Positions 42,124 through 50,130 of a stretch of 64,000 nucleotides of DNA are shown here, one piece after another. Every line of letters starts with the position of its first letter. Within the stretch, counting starts at the first letter, position 1. The notes beneath the pieces were generated by a model, which made no database searches, had not been told where the DNA came from, and saw only the letters and a program-made list of their open reading frames with translations. This DNA comes from Oscillospiraceae bacterium. Lineage in GTDB: Bacteria > Bacillota > Clostridia > Oscillospirales > Ruminococcaceae. The stretch lies in contig SVMZ01000001.1 in assembly GCA_015067185.1 (NCBI GenBank), positions 89,038 through 153,037 of the forward strand, read 5' to 3'. The position numbers and the translations under genes are program-made.

Positions 42124-44073
42124 TTATTTGAGCATCTCCTGTCCGCCGGATACGGGGATTGCCTGACCGGTCTCACCGAGCTGCTCTACGCAATAAAAGA
42201 TAGCGCGTGCAACATCGATGGGATTACAGCTCTTCTTGAGGGGTACCTTGGACTCATAGAACTTACGGACATCGGCAACCGTTTTAGCTCCGGGAACCTT
42301 ACCAGCTTTGAGGTAGGTGACAAAGAGACCCTTTTCGGGATCGGACCACAGCGGACCATCAAGATAGTTGCCCGGGCAGACGGAGTTGACTTTGATGTTA
42401 TAATCTGCAAGTTCAAGAGCAAAACTCTGGGTAAGACCGATGCCGCCGAACTTGGAACCTGCATAGGCAAAGTTCTTGTTGGAACCGGCAAGACCGGACT
42501 TGGAGTTGATCTGAACGATATCCGCATAATATTCGGGAGCCATTGCGTGCTGGAGTTTCATGACGCGGGAAGCATATTTGGTTCCGAGGTAATAAGCGTG
42601 ATAGTTAACTTTGGTGATCAGATCGAAGAGTTTAAGATCCATCTCTTCCAGGCTGCCGGGCTTTGCAATGCCGGCGTTGTTTACATAGATATCCAGTCCG
42701 CCGAAGTTAAGGACGGCACAGTTGACCATAGCCTCGGTGGATTCTTCGCTGCTGACATCCGCCTTGAAGGGAACAGCGATATCTGCACCAACAGCTTCAC
42801 AGATGGCCTTGGCGGTTGCTGCAGCACCGTCATAGTTGAGGTCGGCGATAACGAGGTAGGCGCCGGCTTTTGCCATCTCTTCGGCAATACCCTTACCAAA
42901 GCCCTGTGCGGAACCTGTTACGATAGCAATCTTGTTGGCAAGACGCTTCTCAGAGCCACTGCCGAGGCTGGCTTTGGAGCGGTAGCTCTCTACTTCCCAA
43001 CCGACGATGAAGTCGATGAAATCCTGCGGGAGCTGGTTGGGTCCGCCGAAGCTCTGAGCATACTCGGTAACCTTTACGGCATCCATGAACATATCTCTTG
43101 CAGTTATCGCCTCTTTACGGGAAGCACCAATGGCTACGAAACCCTGTCCCTCGATGGCAACAATCTTAGGCATATATTTATTCTCAGCAACAAAGGTATC
43201 AAAGGTGGCCTTGATATCGGCATCGGCCTTGAGGAACATAGGACGAGCTTTGCAGTAAACGATGTGGTCAGGAGAATAGGATCTGTCAAATACGCTGAAG
43301 CACTTGCCGCATCCGACATACTTCTTGACAGCGGCATTGGTGCAGAAAACAGCAGCAGCCTTACCCTCTGCACTGTAGAGCATACGAAGCTGCGGAATGA
43401 TTTTGCAGACAAGGTTTGCATCAAAATCTGCCTCGCTGAGATCGGGAGCAGCAGCTTTAGCGGAGAGCTTGGTCATGTATTCATCAACAATAGCATCAAT
43501 CTCTTCCACAGTATCGGCTGCGAAGAAGATGCCGTGGTTCTGGAGGATAATCACATTGGCAACGGTGCCCTTCCTGGCTTCATAGGCATCCATGGCCTTT
43601 TTGCACACACAGGCGAGGATATAGCCGGGCTTGGTTACCGGGATCCACACGAAGTTATCGCCGAAGAGCTCGCCGGCAATCTTCTCGCCATCCTTACCGC
43701 AGGTCATACCGTTGACGAGGGTGGGATGTACATGGAGAACAAACTTCTGGGGGAAAAGAGCGTGGAGAATAGCCTCAACGCTGGGACGTTTTGCATATTC
43801 GTTGGGAAGTCTTGCTGCCATCATATCGGCAAGAGCTGCTGCCTCACGTGCATCATCCTCTGCGGGATATTCCTTATCGAGCATTGCAGTGAGCTTATCC
43901 ATCTGCATGGCAACAAAGCCCTCTGCCTTGATGGTTGCAAGGGATGTGCCAGAGCCCTTAACATACATGATACCGTCATTCTTGTATGAGGTGTTGCCGC
44001 CGCCAGCCAGAACGTATTCACTGTTGGAACCGTATCTGTTGGACATTTCGACCAGTTTTTCAAAACCTTCCAT
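42124..44073 (-). CDS. Bifunctional class II aldolase / short-chain dehydrogenase (RhaDE-like)
   Basis: Two enzymes in one 649-residue chain. Residues 1-360 are a class II aldolase with zinc ligands His114 and His116 (LHVHPTLVNG) and His180 (QNHGIF). Residues 380-649 are a short-chain dehydrogenase with GSAQGFGKG (387-395), NNAG (466-469), Ser524/526, Tyr537 and Lys541. This architecture is known from rhamnose catabolism, where it splits rhamnulose 1-phosphate and oxidises lactaldehyde to lactate, but rhamnose isomerase and kinase genes are absent here, so the sugar is open. The ATG at 44073 has GGAGG eight bases upstream and is preferred to 44088. The promoter carries the second DeoR motif. 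Confidence 0.9.
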   Translation of the reverse strand: MEGFEKLVEMSNRYGSNSEYVLAGGGNTSYKNDGIMYVKGSGTSLATIKAEGFVAMQMDKLTAMLDKEYPAEDDAREAAALADMMAARLPNEYAKRPSVEAILHALFPQKFVLHVHPTLVNGMTCGKDGEKIAGELFGDNFVWIPVTKPGYILACVCKKAMDAYEARKGTVANVIILQNHGIFFAADTVEEIDAIVDEYMTKLSAKAAAPDLSEADFDANLVCKIIPQLRMLYSAEGKAAAVFCTNAAVKKYVGCGKCFSVFDRSYSPDHIVYCKARPMFLKADADIKATFDTFVAENKYMPKIVAIEGQGFVAIGASRKEAITARDMFMDAVKVTEYAQSFGGPNQLPQDFIDFIVGWEVESYRSKASLGSGSEKRLANKIAIVTGSAQGFGKGIAEEMAKAGAYLVIADLNYDGAAATAKAICEAVGADIAVPFKADVSSEESTEAMVNCAVLNFGGLDIYVNNAGIAKPGSLEEMDLKLFDLITKVNYHAYYLGTKYASRVMKLQHAMAPEYYADIVQINSKSGLAGSNKNFAYAGSKFGGIGLTQSFALELADYNIKVNSVCPGNYLDGPLWSDPEKGLFVTYLKAGKVPGAKTVADVRKFYESKVPLKKSCNPIDVARAIFYCVEQLGETGQAIPVSGGQEMLK

Positions 44074-44113
44074 TGATTTTACCTCCATAATGTTATATTG
44101 TGATATGTTTCAA

Positions 44114-44130
44114 AACATTTGCTAACATAT
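44114..44130. promoter_or_regulatory. Putative DeoR operator, copy 2
   Basis: AACATTTGCTAACATAT differs at one base from the motif at 40682-40698. It lies at and just after the expected transcription start of the aldolase gene. An ATATGTT-N14-AACATAT dyad (44103-44130) and ATGTTTCAAAACAT palindrome (44105-44118) overlap it. Confidence 0.65.
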
Positions 44131-44139
44131 TTCATCTGT

Positions 44140-44168
44140 ATTATAGCATAATCCCCTGTTATCGTCAA
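44140..44168 (-). promoter_or_regulatory. Promoter of the aldolase/PHP operon
   Basis: On the minus strand TTGACG (44168-44163), 17 bases, TATAAT (44145-44140), leaving a leader of about 60 bases. Confidence 0.8.
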
Positions 44169-44242
44169 GGTAAAACCCACCATTCTCTCATTACTTATCT
44201 GTGAATTATTCTCCTAAAAAAACTTACAAATTTTCCTGAAAA

Positions 44243-44271
44243 TTGATTTTACTGCATCTCCGTGTTATAAT
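44243..44271 (+). promoter_or_regulatory. Promoter of the acyl-ACP thioesterase gene
   Basis: TTGATT (44243-44248), 17 bases, TATAAT (44266-44271), 37 bases before the ATG. Confidence 0.7.
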
Positions 44272-44308
44272 TTCAATATAAACCCTTTTCGAACCAAGGA
44301 GATCTTTC

Positions 44309-45031
44309 ATGAACACAAAATTTGAGACGGAATACTACCTCAGAAATACCGATTTTGACTGCCGGGGGAAAATTCTTCCCTCTTCCGTGCTGGATCTTTT
44401 TCAGGAATCTGCCGGTGCTCACAGTGAAGAACTCGGCATTGGTTCATCCCGGATGAATGCTATGCAGCTTCTATGGGTGTTGGTCAGAGTCAAATATGAA
44501 ATTCTCGGCGAGGTTCTCCCCCACACTACCGTACAGGCAAAGACCTGGCCCCTTGTTCCCTCCCGTTTGGGTTTTCAGCGTGAATATCTGATTACAGCTG
44601 CCGACGGCACCGAGCTGATCCGGGGCACCTCAGAATGGGTGCTGGTTCACAGTGAAAAGAGAAAGATTGTGGCTGTAAAAGACGTTTATCCCTTCAGCGA
44701 AGGCTTTGAAACCCGAAAAGTCTTTGAGGAAAAGACCGCCAAACTCCATGATTTTATTCCGATATCCGCGGGCATTACTGTGACTCCGGGCTATTCCCAG
44801 CTTGATACCAACGGGCATGTCAACAACACCAAGTACGCCAACTATATTATAGATCTTCTCTCTCCCTCAGAAAACGAATCGATCCGGCTTTTCCAGATCG
44901 ACTATCACAAAGAGGTGCTTGCAGGCGTTTCTCTCTCCCTCTTTTGTAACCGCGAAGAGAATGGCGCATTGATCAAAGGCGTAAATGAGACCGGCGAGAA
45001 AATGTTTACCTGCAAGATTCTCTTTGGATAA
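44309..45031 (+). CDS. Acyl-ACP thioesterase
   Basis: Hydrolyses acyl-acyl carrier protein to free fatty acid in the cytoplasm. The 240 residues form two tandem hotdog domains (about 1-130 and 145-240). The second contains TNGHVNNTKYANY, in which Asn and His are the conserved catalytic-type residues of bacterial FatA/FatB-like enzymes; FDCRGKILPSSVLDLFQE marks the first hotdog helix. AAGGAG precedes the ATG. It stands alone with its own promoter and terminator, so it does not belong to the adjoining sugar operons. Confidence 0.92.
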   Translation: MNTKFETEYYLRNTDFDCRGKILPSSVLDLFQESAGAHSEELGIGSSRMNAMQLLWVLVRVKYEILGEVLPHTTVQAKTWPLVPSRLGFQREYLITAADGTELIRGTSEWVLVHSEKRKIVAVKDVYPFSEGFETRKVFEEKTAKLHDFIPISAGITVTPGYSQLDTNGHVNNTKYANYIIDLLSPSENESIRLFQIDYHKEVLAGVSLSLFCNREENGALIKGVNETGEKMFTCKILFG

Positions 45032-45069
45032 TTCCCTGATATTCTTTTTTCAGAACAATATAAAAGCAT

Positions 45070-45110
45070 AAACGGACACGGCAAATCAGTCTGCCTGTGT
45101 CCGTTTTTCT
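45070..45110. terminator. Terminator between thioesterase and convergent AraC gene
   Basis: AAACGGACAC (45070-45079) pairs perfectly with GTGTCCGTTT (45097-45106), followed by TTTCT on the plus strand. Confidence 0.85.
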
Positions 45111-45126
45111 ATCTTATTTCTCCGTG

Positions 45127-46059
45127 TCATCCCTTTCTCCGCCATTCCTCACGGTAGACCCCCGGCGTAACAGAAAAACACGCTTTAAACCGGGCGTAGA
45201 AGGTTGAAAGATCACTTATACCACAGAGAGCGGCAATCTCTTTATTATCCAGATTCGTCTCTCTAAGAAGACGACAGGCCTGATCCAGCCTTACGCTGCG
45301 GATAAAATCCGCAAGGTACTCCCCTGTTACTTTGTGGAAGGTTCGACTGACTGTTGCCTTGCTGCAATAGAGCTTGGCAGCAATCTTCTCTGTAGTCATG
45401 CTGCTGTCCGCACAATGCTCTCTGATATAGCGTATCACCTCGGATACCATCGCCTTTTCCGCCGATTTTACAGGCATCTTCTGCGGTCCCTGCTCAGAGA
45501 GGATTCTGTATAAACCGATCAGCAGATGCTGTATCTCCGCGCTTACAACACCCTGCCACTCCGGCAACTGCTCCTCTTCCTCTTGCTGCAATGTCCGGGA
45601 TATCCGGCACAGCCATGTAAGCTGTCTGCTGTTCATCCGGATATGGGCAACATCCGTTCTGTTCTGAAAAATCCCGAAACAAAAACGATGTTCTGCAGGA
45701 TTAGCAGGTGTACCGGTCAGAAGATCGGCAGGATCGAAAATAATATTACTGACCGTGGGACAATTGTCTCCGTCGGCAAAATAGCCGTGAGGGGTTCCTG
45801 TGTTCAAAACATATACATCGCCCTTGGTGCATGGATAAACTTCATTCCAAATGCGGTGAATTCCTCTCCCCTCTGTCACCACACTGACCTCAATAAATTC
45901 GTGGAAATGCAGGGCAGAAAGTGACATTCCCTGCTGATACCGTGTGGTGCAGACCACGCAGTTCTGATATATCGGACTCCCACTCATCAATGGCTCTTTT
46001 TCCATTTTGGAGGGATGATTTTCCTCTTCTATTCTACCGCTGCTTTCCTTCATTTTCAT
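45127..46059 (-). CDS. AraC-family transcriptional regulator
   Basis: Regulator of 310 residues with an N-terminal cupin (about 40-140; LHFHEFIEVSVVTEGRGIHR contains the metal-type cupin histidines) and a C-terminal AraC helix-turn-helix pair (about 205-305, ending TPGVYREEWRRKG). AAAGGG lies before the ATG. It follows the URO-D-like gene at 46112-47083 by 52 bases on the same strand, so the two are co-transcribed. Targets probably include this pair and perhaps the hexuronate genes further upstream. Confidence 0.9.
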   Translation of the reverse strand: MKMKESSGRIEEENHPSKMEKEPLMSGSPIYQNCVVCTTRYQQGMSLSALHFHEFIEVSVVTEGRGIHRIWNEVYPCTKGDVYVLNTGTPHGYFADGDNCPTVSNIIFDPADLLTGTPANPAEHRFCFGIFQNRTDVAHIRMNSRQLTWLCRISRTLQQEEEEQLPEWQGVVSAEIQHLLIGLYRILSEQGPQKMPVKSAEKAMVSEVIRYIREHCADSSMTTEKIAAKLYCSKATVSRTFHKVTGEYLADFIRSVRLDQACRLLRETNLDNKEIAALCGISDLSTFYARFKACFSVTPGVYREEWRRKG

Positions 46060-46111
46060 GATACATTACCCTTTTTCTATTCTTTTTAGTGACCACATTC
46101 GCTTTACACAG

Positions 46112-47083
46112 TTATTCTCTGGCTAGCTGATAGATGAGATCATAGGCAAAGCGCAGATCTTCCATGGAACAGTGGTTTTGGACATAGTGGGTGGTACAGC
46201 ACATCCAACGTTTGCCTCGCAGGGTAGCAAACACCCGGCGGATCTCCGCTTCCAGCTCTTCCTTCGGACGCAGCCCAAGGTTAGTTTGCACACAGATCCC
46301 GCCGAGAATGGCAAAACGATGGGCATATTTTTCGAGATAGAGATCATAGGACATACCGGCACTTTCCTGCCAGGGATGCACCACATCGAACCCCAGATCA
46401 GCAATGCCATCTGCCACTTTTTTGACGCAGCCATCGGAGTGGAGACTGACAAACACACCACGGGAATGCACATAGTCAATCACCTTTTTCATGTTGGGTT
46501 CAATCAGATCCTGCCATAGCCTTGGACTGAACATCATATCATTCTGAGCTCCCCAGTCATCGGAAATGTGAATCATATCCACACCAAGATCGATACAGTG
46601 CTGAGCGAAACGGATGGTCCACTCTGCCTGACGGCTGTAGAGTTCTGCCAATTCATCGGGATACATGGCCAGATAGAGCAACTGGTTTTCGATACCGAAA
46701 ACACCGTTGAAGTGTTCAAAAAAACCGGGAGTCTGAACATAACAGAAACGATCCCGTTTTTTATGAAAAGCAAGGGCATCGGCAATATTCCGGTAACTTT
46801 CGGGATCATCGGGTGTTTTAAAAAAATCTGCATTCACCAGGTATTCCGGAGAGATTTCCCCCTCTTCCTCTTCGATATTTTTAAGCAGTTCCCGGTTAAA
46901 AGAATCTGGTCCTCCAAAAACATGAGACATATCATATTCATAGTGATCTTCGAAATTTGCAACAGAACCAAACTCGGCTGTAATCTCTTTCGATAGGTTA
47001 GCCTCAACCCAGCCGTAGATGGGCTGGCGATCTATTTCCTGTCCCAATATGGTTCTACGCACGCGTTCTGTACTGTTCATCAT
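46112..47083 (-). CDS. Uroporphyrinogen decarboxylase-like (URO-D fold) protein (second)
   Basis: TIM-barrel protein of 323 residues, related to the protein at 31887-32927 but with about the same fold only in outline: DMIHISDDWGAQNDMMFSP and GFDVVHPWQES correspond to the segments there. The His-x-Cys zinc position is HSDG here, so Cys is replaced by Asp and the corrinoid-methyltransferase chemistry may be lost. True HemE motifs are also absent. GAAGGGA precedes tandem ATG codons; 47083 is the first. It is co-transcribed with an AraC gene, the second such pairing in this window. Function unknown. Confidence 0.8.
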   Translation of the reverse strand: MMNSTERVRRTILGQEIDRQPIYGWVEANLSKEITAEFGSVANFEDHYEYDMSHVFGGPDSFNRELLKNIEEEEGEISPEYLVNADFFKTPDDPESYRNIADALAFHKKRDRFCYVQTPGFFEHFNGVFGIENQLLYLAMYPDELAELYSRQAEWTIRFAQHCIDLGVDMIHISDDWGAQNDMMFSPRLWQDLIEPNMKKVIDYVHSRGVFVSLHSDGCVKKVADGIADLGFDVVHPWQESAGMSYDLYLEKYAHRFAILGGICVQTNLGLRPKEELEAEIRRVFATLRGKRWMCCTTHYVQNHCSMEDLRFAYDLIYQLARE

Positions 47084-47148
47084 ACAATTCCCTTCTATAC
47101 TAATTAAATTCTGTAAAAATATTATAACATAACACCACTCAAAAAGAA

Positions 47149-47195
47149 ATGCGGTTTTGTTGTTTTATTTTCCATCCATGAAACAAAACCGCATA
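47149..47195 (-). repeat. Long-armed inverted repeat upstream of the second URO-D-like gene
   Basis: GCGGTTTTGTT and its complement AACAAAACCGC are separated by about 22 bases. On the minus strand ATTTCTTTTTG follows, so it may be a terminator or, given its place before the URO-D/AraC operon, an operator. Confidence 0.45.
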
Positions 47196-47286
47196 TATCA
47201 AAATATTTCCGAAAAAACATTTTGAGCCGTTCCTTAATAATCCTACTTCTGATAAAAGCGAATTTTTTCGAATTAAAAGAATTTTT

Positions 47287-47326
47287 CACAAAACAAAACT
47301 GACCCCAGATAACACGAGGTCAGTTT
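47287..47326 (-). terminator. Terminator of the hexuronate operon
   Basis: AAACTGACC (47296-47304) pairs with GGTCAGTTT (47318-47326); GTTTTGTTTTG follows on the minus strand, 45 bases after the Gfo/Idh/MocA stop. Confidence 0.8.
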
Positions 47327-47370
47327 ATATGTTTTATTCACCACAGCAAGCAGTTACTCAAATTGCATGC

Positions 47371-48612
47371 TTATTTTTCAAGCAACTCCCATATATCCAC
47401 AATTCTTCCTTCTTTAATGGAGACATTAGCAGAGGCGCCAATCATAATAGACTCAGCACCGGCCTGGGTTCCTGCGGAGTGTCCCATAGGATCGGGTACA
47501 TTTTCAAGGAAGAGCATCTTGCGCAGACGTTCATCACCACCGCCATGACCGCCTTTTGCCTTGGTTACACGATACTCAGTCACGTTGTTGTTCAGATCAA
47601 AGAAACGAATGGTATCAAAAGCAGGATTGACATCCGGACCGGTTTCGGGGAGATAAGCCTCAAGACGGCCCTTAGAACCATTGATAGCTACTCTCCACCC
47701 CTCATAGGCACAAGTTGCATTGAGGGAATAACTCATAATGGTGCCGCCGTCATAAGCAACATTGACACACATGGTATCATAGATATCGATATCATCGGCA
47801 TAGATACAGTTATCTTTGAGATATCCATCGTATTTCTCGTTGTCTGCATAGAATTCCTTCTCGAAGCCTTTCAGCTCATAATAAAACTGACACTGATCGG
47901 CAAACTTACAGTTACGGCAGTTGGTTCCGCGCATACCGTCAGCATAGCGTTTGCTTCCTTCGGGGCCGTAGAGGTTCAGCTTACCAAAAGCAGATACCTT
48001 CATCGGCTTCTGACCGATCCACCAGTTGATCATATCAAAGTGATGGGTAGACTTATGAACAAGCAGTCCGCCGCTCTTGGCCATACGGGCATTCCAACGT
48101 CTGAAATAGCTGGTTCCATGGGCCTGAACATCCATATTTCTGTCCAACAGCCACTCAAAGTGAATACTGAAGATATCACCGACAAGTCCTTCATCAATAA
48201 GCTGTTTTACTTTTGTTACAAAGGGAGCATAGCGATAGTTGAAAGTAACGGTAACCTTGTGACCGCTCTTCTTCTCTGCATCGAGAATTGCTTTGCAGCG
48301 CTTGGCATCGATCGTCATAGGCTTTTCGGTGATAACATCACAGCCGGCTTCCAGAGCACGAATCACATAATCGCTGTGATAAGCATCAACGGTGGTAACC
48401 AGAACGATATCGGGGTTAGTTTCTGCTATCATCTTATCAAAATCGTCGAAAGCAGGCATGCCGATACGGTCCGCCACAAACTTTGCACGTCCCGGATTGA
48501 TGTCATAAACACCGCAAAGTTCTGCAACTTCGGCAAAGTCGTTTTTGAGAGGGGTTGCAAACATACCCAGCATTCTCTGACTGGCACCCGCAAATACATA
48601 CTTTTTCTTCAT
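47371..48612 (-). CDS. Gfo/Idh/MocA-family oxidoreductase with cysteine-rich insert
   Basis: NAD(P)-dependent sugar or cyclitol dehydrogenase of 413 residues. The Rossmann domain (1-120) contains FAGASQRMLGMF and the EKPMT motif with the conserved Lys; the C-terminal alpha/beta domain includes HKSTHHFDMINWW, where His/Asp are catalytic-type residues. An unusual insert carries CRNCKFADQC (C-X2-C-X5-C) and a nearby further Cys, which could bind a metal. The ATG at 48612 is preferred over a GTG at 48621. It is the third gene after uxaB and uxaA, so an oxidised hexuronate or its derivative is the inferred substrate. Confidence 0.87.
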   Translation of the reverse strand: MKKKYVFAGASQRMLGMFATPLKNDFAEVAELCGVYDINPGRAKFVADRIGMPAFDDFDKMIAETNPDIVLVTTVDAYHSDYVIRALEAGCDVITEKPMTIDAKRCKAILDAEKKSGHKVTVTFNYRYAPFVTKVKQLIDEGLVGDIFSIHFEWLLDRNMDVQAHGTSYFRRWNARMAKSGGLLVHKSTHHFDMINWWIGQKPMKVSAFGKLNLYGPEGSKRYADGMRGTNCRNCKFADQCQFYYELKGFEKEFYADNEKYDGYLKDNCIYADDIDIYDTMCVNVAYDGGTIMSYSLNATCAYEGWRVAINGSKGRLEAYLPETGPDVNPAFDTIRFFDLNNNVTEYRVTKAKGGHGGGDERLRKMLFLENVPDPMGHSAGTQAGAESIMIGASANVSIKEGRIVDIWELLEK

Positions 48613-48681
48613 AAATAACACAGCCTTTCTTTTTGCGTTTTACTCTATGTACAAGTCCATCTTTCGGACAAGAATAAACGG

Positions 48682-50103
48682 TTAAAGGGTTACTCCTGAA
48701 CGATAAATGCAAAAATCTCTCGCTCCGTTTTGTTCTGTTTTGGTTTGCCGTTCTCCGGAAGCCACGCTGACAATATAATCAAACAGTTCTCCGCATACAG
48801 TTTCCATCGAGCTGCCCTCAATCAGTTTCCCGGCATTAAAATCAATCCACACCTTTTTATTAGCTGCCAGTTTGGAATTGGTAGCAATTTTTATAACAGG
48901 TGCCGGTACTCCAAAGGGAGTTCCTCTGCCTGTTGTAAACAGGATGAGCTGTGCACCGGAAATCACTTCGCTGGTCGCAGAAACAAGATCATTGCCGGGA
49001 CCATCCAACAGGTTAAGTCCCTTTACTTTTGCCTGCTCTCCATAACCGAGCACGTCAACCACCGGAGACGTGCCGCCTTTAAAGGTGCAGCCCAAAGATT
49101 TTTCCTCCAACGTGGAAATACCGCCTGCTTTGTTTCCAGGTGAAGGATTCTCGTATACTTCACAGCCATGAGTAATAAAATTCTCTTTGCATCGGTTGAT
49201 CATGGAAACGGTTTTATCAAACAGCTCCGTCGTACGGCAACGGGACATGAGTATGGTTTCCGCACCAAACATTTCGGGCACCTCGGTCAATATGACCGAT
49301 CCTCCCATGGCTACCAACTGATCTGCAAAATGTCCTACCAGAGGATTGGCAGTGATGCCGGAAAAACCATCCGATCCGCCGCATTTGAGTCCAATCAGCA
49401 GTTCACTGACGGGACAGGGTTCCCGTTTTGTTTTGGATGCAAAGGCGATCAGCTGCTCCACCAGACCGCAGGCAGTCTCCACTTCATCTTCTTCCTCCTG
49501 ACAGATCATGAACTTGACCCTGTCGTCATCCCATGCTCCGAGACGTGCTTTCACTTTATCCATCTGGGTGTTTTCGCAGCCCAGACCCATGACAAGAACG
49601 CCGCCGGCATTGGGGTGGCGAATCAATCCCACCAGTGCATCAAGCGTGTTCTCTGCGTCATCGCCCAGCTGAGAACAGCCGTAAGGATGCGGAAAAGCAT
49701 ATACGCCGTCAATACCATCTATTGCATGGGCAAAGCATTTTTCCACCGCTCTGGCTGACGCATTGACACAGCCCACCGTAGGAATGACCCATATCTCGTT
49801 TCTGATTCCGGGACGTCCCTCTTTTCTGGGATATCCCATAAAATACCGCTCTTTTAAAGGTTCCAGTTCGGAGAAATCCGGCTCGTAATGATATTCCAGT
49901 ATTCCATGGAGTCCCGATTTCAAATTATGGGTGTGTACCCACTCCCCTTTTTTGATATCTGCCGTGGCAACACCGATAGGATAACCGTATTTTATAACCT
50001 GTTCTCCGTTTTTGATATCTTCTGCAGCCAACTTATGTCCTGCCTGCTCTCCGGATAACATCACTTCCACATTGTCTTTAGTGGATATCTTCATCTTTTT
50101 CAT
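48682..50103 (-). CDS. uxaA: UxaA-family altronate dehydratase
   Basis: Dehydrates D-altronate to 2-keto-3-deoxygluconate in galacturonate breakdown. The 473 residues join an N-terminal SAF domain (about 1-95) to the large metal-dependent dehydratase region (about 100-465): RNEIWVIPTVGCVN, FPHPYGCSQLGDD, LGLGCEN-type VMGLGCENTQ and LKCGGSDGFSGITANP are family marks, with Cys residues probably binding iron. The AUG has only a weak ribosome site and begins 27 bases after uxaB, so coupling is likely. The next steps (KDG kinase and aldolase) are not in the window. Confidence 0.9.
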   Translation of the reverse strand: MKKMKISTKDNVEVMLSGEQAGHKLAAEDIKNGEQVIKYGYPIGVATADIKKGEWVHTHNLKSGLHGILEYHYEPDFSELEPLKERYFMGYPRKEGRPGIRNEIWVIPTVGCVNASARAVEKCFAHAIDGIDGVYAFPHPYGCSQLGDDAENTLDALVGLIRHPNAGGVLVMGLGCENTQMDKVKARLGAWDDDRVKFMICQEEEDEVETACGLVEQLIAFASKTKREPCPVSELLIGLKCGGSDGFSGITANPLVGHFADQLVAMGGSVILTEVPEMFGAETILMSRCRTTELFDKTVSMINRCKENFITHGCEVYENPSPGNKAGGISTLEEKSLGCTFKGGTSPVVDVLGYGEQAKVKGLNLLDGPGNDLVSATSEVISGAQLILFTTGRGTPFGVPAPVIKIATNSKLAANKKVWIDFNAGKLIEGSSMETVCGELFDYIVSVASGERQTKTEQNGARDFCIYRSGVTL

Positions 50104-50130
50104 AGCGTTATCTCTTTCTTCGTCTACAGC

